From Candidatus Thorarchaeota archaeon MP11T_1 (GTDB taxonomy: Archaea > Asgardarchaeota > Thorarchaeia > Thorarchaeales > Thorarchaeaceae), in the NCBI GenBank assembly GCA_002825515.1, contig PJET01000069.1, positions 1 through 9,286 on the forward strand: a stretch of DNA of 9,286 bases, read 5' to 3'. The stretch's first letter is position 1, and every line of letters begins with the position of its first letter. Below the pieces are notes generated by a model. The model was not told where the DNA came from, searched no databases, and saw nothing but the letters and a program-made list of their open reading frames with translations. Shown one piece after another: positions 7,301 to 9,286 of this stretch. Made by a program: the position numbers and the translations under genes.

Positions 7301-7768
7301 TTTACTGACGACCAGATAATCTCCCAGATCCGCACCGCACTCGAGAACATGCCTGCAAATGACTCTAGGATTCTCACAATACTCTGCAACTGGTGCTCAT
7401 ATGCAGGAGCGGATAATGCAGGTGTATCTCGTTTCCAACAACCACCCAATGTGAGAGACATTCGTGTTATGTGCACTGGTAGAGTAAGTGTTCAGCATAT
7501 ACTAGAGGCATTCAGACTTGGTGCTGACATGGTCTGGATATCTGGATGTCACGTTGGAGACTGTCATTATGTTGATGGTAACATTTCATTTGAACGTAGA
7601 TTTGCTATTGCAAAGAAAATCATCGAGAAAGCTGGACTTGAACCCGATCGACTTCAGTTCACTCACATCAGTGCAAGTGAAGGGTCAATCTGGGCTGAAA
7701 CTGTGAGGAAATATGCTGCTCTCGCAGATAAACTGGGACCAAGTCCATTGAGAACAAGGAGGCGATAA
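4313..7768 (+). CDS. hdrA: Tandem HdrA–HdrA–MvhD fusion (electron-bifurcating flavoprotein)
   Basis: HdrA is the FAD and iron-sulfur hub of heterodisulfide reductase; a typical methanogen HdrA is about 650 residues, this one 1151. Module 1 (about 9-440): FAD site GAGISG (13-18), C57/C60, an inserted ferredoxin domain with two [4Fe-4S] motifs (C109, 112, 115, 119 and C156, 159, 162, 166), then C249-x11-C261-x3-C265-C266. Residues 450-580 are the HdrA N-terminal domain (C456, C458, C491, C516 in CTPRTHEPLF, C548). Module 2 (590-925): a second FAD site GAGVAG (595-600) and C743-x15-C759-x3-C763-C764, without the ferredoxin insertion. Residues 935-1000 are a ferredoxin domain (C943, 946, 949, 953; C977, 980, 983, 987). 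Residues 1020-1145 are MvhD, with [2Fe-2S] ligands C1025, C1028, C1054, C1079 and C1084. Both FAD sites look intact. By motif count it could hold seven [4Fe-4S] clusters, one [2Fe-2S] and two FAD. It probably forms a soluble complex with HdrC and HdrB. The electron donor to MvhD is not encoded here. Confidence 0.95.
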   Translation: MAEPISKPVVIIGAGISGMRAALDLAEMGVKVFLVEKRPSIGGHMSQLDKTFPTLDCSMCIQGPWMVDCSRHPNIEILAYSEVTAVSGKQGDFRVEVLRRTRRVDADKCTGCGDCQRVCPIEVPNEYDLGLKMRKAAYIPFPQAVPNIATIDHENCIECMVCVKTCKAEAIVFDIVDETVVINAGSIIVATGYELLDPATVPEYGYGRFPNVVTALEYERMVSASGPTGGVVMRPSDGREPHRIAFIQCVGSRDVNHCSYCSKICCTYATKEAIITKEHTPEVHIDILYNDMRAFGKGFEEFLVRAETEYDIHFVKGIPSEIQEDYSTKDLIVRHSDAKGHSVLVDKYDLVVLCPAMIPSLNTKLNEELGISTDESGFIQPDLKSLMISETGVPGIHMCGAVQMPKDIPDSVAQGSAAAALAALDITIPQGEETEALTEEDLELIAAEPRIGVVICSCGINIAGTVDVAEVTEYASSLPNVVYAENLLYSCSSDAQVVIKEAIKEHNLNRLVVASCTPRTHEPLFRATIEEAGLNKYLFELANIREHCSWVHQADKDEATSKAMDLVRMSVARAKLLEAQEEAVTQIEPTVLIIGAGVAGMAAAEVISEKGFTVYLVEKQNKVGGFLNELATVNFDNRPASEVVADYEQRITAKENIHLMLNSEVVEAKGSVGEFEVVIKTGAKKETLMVGIVIVATGAVALEEKGLYGFNKLPEVMTEVEFNNRVASGEDIADGETFAVIHCAGSREDASLEGSRTWCSGICCMIALEHSLELVEKYPNSRVFHFYRDLRVFYDAEDKYREARKKGIVFVRFDKDSPPTVKKGKDKALSIVVMDQVLGAELTLDVDHAVLATAMVPRQNKELSELFKVPLNLSGFFMEAHPKLRPVDFQTDGIFVAGAATAPKSISESVAEGQAAASRALIPLIKGIRKAEAIVSVVDPEICVGCGTCEINCAYNAIEVVPGDGSHDYAVTNPVLCQGCGKCGAGCPAGAITMKHFTDDQIISQIRTALENMPANDSRILTILCNWCSYAGADNAGVSRFQQPPNVRDIRVMCTGRVSVQHILEAFRLGADMVWISGCHVGDCHYVDGNISFERRFAIAKKIIEKAGLEPDRLQFTHISASEGSIWAETVRKYAALADKLGPSPLRTRRR
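7756..7762 (+). promoter_or_regulatory. Strong Shine-Dalgarno site for the second HdrC
   Basis: AAGGAGG lies in the last codons of HdrA (encoding part of its Arg-rich end). It is 8 nt before ACG 7771 and 2 nt before ATA 7765. The spacings used by the two HdrB genes here are 5 and 9 nt, so ACG fits better, yet neither codon is a normal start. Confidence 0.75.
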
Positions 7769-7770
7769 GA

Positions 7771-8289
7771 ACGACAGAGTCCTGGGGTCAGTTCAAATCA
7801 TTTGAAGGAAAGAAGTTCAAGGCATTTGATGCTGAATTTACCAATAAGGTTTCCAAACTTATTGGAGGCAAAGACCTCACTGCCTGTTTTCAATGTGCCA
7901 AATGCAGTGCTGGTTGTCCGGTTTCTGATAAGGTGAACATTCAGATTCATGAAGTCATGCGAATGCTTCTCTTTGGACTGGAGGAAGTCCTTGATACTGA
8001 CATGGTCTGGCTGTGTTCAACATGCTATACCTGCCAAGAACGTTGTCCACAAGGCATCGACATCACGGATATTCTGTTTGGTCTGAAGAACATGGCGTTC
8101 AAGAAAGGGATTACACCCTCTGGCTATATTGGAGCAAGGCAATCCCTGTACGATACAGGAAAGCTGTACGAACCAACAGATTGGGAACGCGACGACCTAG
8201 AGCTAGACCCAGTGCCTGAACTAAACATTTCGGACACAAAGAAGATGTTGGATAAAATGAAACTCATGAATTTGGAGGAGGAAGAGTAA
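7771..8289 (+). CDS. hdrC: Heterodisulfide reductase subunit C (HdrC), second copy, non-canonical start
   Basis: Electron-transfer subunit between the tandem HdrA and the second HdrB. Taking ACG 7771 as the start gives 172 residues. Two [4Fe-4S] motifs are present: CFQCAKCSAGCP (C39, 42, 45, 49) and CSTCYTCQERCP (C82, 85, 88, 92). The frame is open from 7732, and no ATG, GTG or TTG occurs in it before GTG 7933. That GTG lies after the first motif and would give a 118-residue protein lacking one cluster. The sequence between 7771 and 7933 is clearly HdrC-like, so translation must begin upstream, at ACG 7771 or ATA 7765. A G at 7767 would turn ATA into ATG and the HdrA stop TAA into TGA, an ordinary ATGA overlap, so mutation or sequence error is a real alternative. 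The gene ends 1 bp before HdrB in an acidic NLEEEE tail. Product call is firm; start is uncertain. Confidence 0.85.
   Translation, partial: TTESWGQFKSFEGKKFKAFDAEFTNKVSKLIGGKDLTACFQCAKCSAGCPVSDKVNIQIHEVMRMLLFGLEEVLDTDMVWLCSTCYTCQERCPQGIDITDILFGLKNMAFKKGITPSGYIGARQSLYDTGKLYEPTDWERDDLELDPVPELNISDTKKMLDKMKLMNLEEEE
8274..8281 (+). promoter_or_regulatory. Shine-Dalgarno site for the second HdrB
   Basis: GGAGGAGG, 9 nt before ATG 8291, lies within the Glu-coding end of HdrC. It supports ATG 8291 and coupled translation. Confidence 0.75.
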
Positions 8290-8290
8290 G

Positions 8291-9166
8291 ATGACTCAAA
8301 CCTACGAAGTCTTTCTTGGGTGTGCTATCCCAAGCAGGTTCAATAATTATGAGTCATCCATGCGTGCAGTCGCAAAGGAACTCGGAATCAAGTTGTTAGA
8401 CTTTGATGGTGCATCATGCTGTGGCACAGTTGTCCTCAAGTCAATTGATGAGAATAGCTGGCTTTCACTGTCTGGGCGAAATATCGCGCTGGCTGAACAA
8501 AGAGGACATGACATTGTCACTCCCTGTAACGGTTGCTTCGGCTCACTAAAGGACACAGATCATGTACTCCATGATGACGTGTCCTATAGAAAAAAGGTCA
8601 ATGCTGTACTCAAACCATTAGGTCTAGAATACACTGGGAAAACAAAAATTCGTCACTTTGTTGAAGTTCTATATGACATGAGGGACGAGATAGAGAAGAA
8701 GATTGTCAAGCGCTTAGAAGGTCTAAAGGTTGCATTTCACCCAGGGTGCCACTTAATTCGCCCATCCAATGTTGCAGGATTTGATGATCCTGAGATACCA
8801 CGAAAAGTCGACGAGCTAATCGAGCTGACTGGTGCTAAGAGCGTTCACTGGGATATGAAACTTCGCTGTTGCGGCTCACCTCTTCTCATAGCAAGTGAAG
8901 AGGTTGCTACAAAGATCCTACAGGAGAAGATGATTTCAGCAAATGGTGCTGGTGCAAATTGTGTTGTCACTAATTGTCCTGCTTGTCACACTCAGTTCGA
9001 CATTCAACAATTAGGTCTCAAGGATGATGAAGGCAACTCCTTGGAACTACCTGCGTTGTTTGTCACTCAGGTGTTGGGTGTAGCGATGGGAATCAATCTT
9101 GAACCTCTTGGTCTAGAACTAAATAGAGTGTCTTTAGATCCAATTAATCACATTCTTGCCATCTAG
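8291..9166 (+). CDS. hdrB: Heterodisulfide reductase subunit B (HdrB), second copy
   Basis: Disulfide-reducing subunit, 291 residues, with two CCG domains and all ten ligands for two noncubane [4Fe-4S] clusters. Site 1 is C11, C43-C44 and C79/C82 (PCNGCF). Site 2 is C153 (HPGC), C193-C194 (RCCGSP) and C229/C232 (NCPAC). This ligand spacing is very close to that of methanogen HdrB. It differs from the first HdrB in the residues around the cysteines (SCCGTV against TCCPAP; NCPACH against PCPFCE), so the two probably handle different disulfides or partners. It is the last gene of the HdrA-HdrC-HdrB operon, 1 bp after HdrC, and ends 4 bp before a convergent minus-strand gene. The true substrate is not shown by the sequence. 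Confidence 0.95.
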   Translation: MTQTYEVFLGCAIPSRFNNYESSMRAVAKELGIKLLDFDGASCCGTVVLKSIDENSWLSLSGRNIALAEQRGHDIVTPCNGCFGSLKDTDHVLHDDVSYRKKVNAVLKPLGLEYTGKTKIRHFVEVLYDMRDEIEKKIVKRLEGLKVAFHPGCHLIRPSNVAGFDDPEIPRKVDELIELTGAKSVHWDMKLRCCGSPLLIASEEVATKILQEKMISANGAGANCVVTNCPACHTQFDIQQLGLKDDEGNSLELPALFVTQVLGVAMGINLEPLGLELNRVSLDPINHILAI

Positions 9167-9170
9167 GAGG

Positions 9171-9286
9171 TCACTGTTTCAGCTTGCTTTCCCCGTAGAA
9201 GAGTTGTCCTAATCTCTTCATGGCATCTCTGACACATTCTCGCTTGCCGCTGACCTGAAGATGCCGTTCCCCATCTAGAGAAATGT
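9171..9286 (-). CDS. C-terminal fragment of an unidentified gene (5' end outside window)
   Basis: The minus strand is open from the right edge to TGA at 9173-9171, giving 37 residues that include the stretch VSGKRECVRDAMKRLGQLF and end in GESKLKQ. Mixed charge and hydrophobic spacing look like a real amphipathic C-terminal helix. A second open minus frame (stop at 9165-9163) gives a Cys/Arg/Thr-rich peptide that looks like an out-of-frame shadow. No family is recognised. If real, the gene is convergent with HdrB and separated from it by 4 bp. Confidence 0.45.
   Translation of the reverse strand, partial: ISLDGERHLQVSGKRECVRDAMKRLGQLFYGESKLKQ

Noticed and set aside
4313..7768. QmoA/QmoB-type flavoprotein of sulfate reducers as identity of the large protein
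   Set aside because: The HdrA N-terminal domain, canonical inserted ferredoxin and fused MvhD, with HdrC and HdrB next to it and no QmoC or APS reductase gene, favour HdrA proper.
7741..7940. Programmed frameshift joining HdrA and the second HdrC into one protein
   Set aside because: HdrC is in the -1 frame relative to HdrA and the SD could stimulate slippage, but no heptameric slippery sequence lies before the HdrA stop, and a separate SD-driven start is simpler. Not formally excluded.
9163..9285. Alternative minus-strand frame ending at 9163 with a CxxC (CQRC)
   Set aside because: The peptide is Arg/Thr/Ser-rich and lacks a natural hydrophobic pattern, and it would overlap the HdrB stop. 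The frame ending at 9171 looks more protein-like.
1..9286. CRISPR array, insertion sequence, integron, tRNA or rRNA
   Set aside because: No regularly spaced direct repeats, transposase motifs, terminal inverted repeats or conserved RNA gene signatures were seen.

Overview
This is a stretch of archaeal genome dominated by heterodisulfide reductase (Hdr) genes. Archaeal origin is inferred from the tandem HdrA–MvhD fusion, a membrane-anchored winged-helix regulator, a type I surface protein with a C-terminal anchor, many N-glycosylation sequons, TATA-like promoter elements and strong Shine-Dalgarno (SD) sites. An Asgard-like lineage such as Thorarchaeia is possible from the general look of the proteins, but the window has no marker gene that settles it.

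Layout. (1) Positions 2-1455, plus strand: the end of an HdrC gene (5' end outside the window) and a complete HdrB. (2) Positions 1464-3816, minus strand, convergent with HdrB: a secreted acidic, probably calcium-binding surface protein, followed downstream by a membrane protein with a cytoplasmic winged-helix DNA-binding domain. (3) Positions 3817-4312: a 496-bp divergent intergenic region with a TATA-like promoter on each side and an imperfect inverted repeat framing the one for HdrA. (4) Positions 4313-9166, plus strand: a tight operon of a 1151-residue tandem HdrA–HdrA–MvhD protein, a second HdrC and a second HdrB. (5) Positions 9171-9286: the C-terminal end of an unidentified minus-strand gene.

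How the genes may work together. HdrB carries the two noncubane [4Fe-4S] sites that cleave disulfides in methanogens, HdrC wires HdrB to HdrA, and HdrA bifurcates electrons at FAD. MvhD normally passes electrons to HdrA from a hydrogenase or formate dehydrogenase. Here MvhD is fused to HdrA, and two HdrA modules are joined in one chain. The first keeps the inserted ferredoxin domain. The second keeps the HdrA N-terminal domain and the C-terminal ferredoxin domain. With two different HdrC-HdrB pairs in the locus, a two-headed complex is a reasonable but untested idea. No hydrogenase, formate dehydrogenase or F420 oxidoreductase subunit is present, so donor and acceptor are unknown.

The sharpest oddity is the second HdrC. 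Its reading frame has no ATG, GTG or TTG before the first iron-sulfur motif, although an excellent SD lies just upstream. It must use an unusual start (ACG at 7771 or ATA at 7765), or a base is mutated or miscalled.
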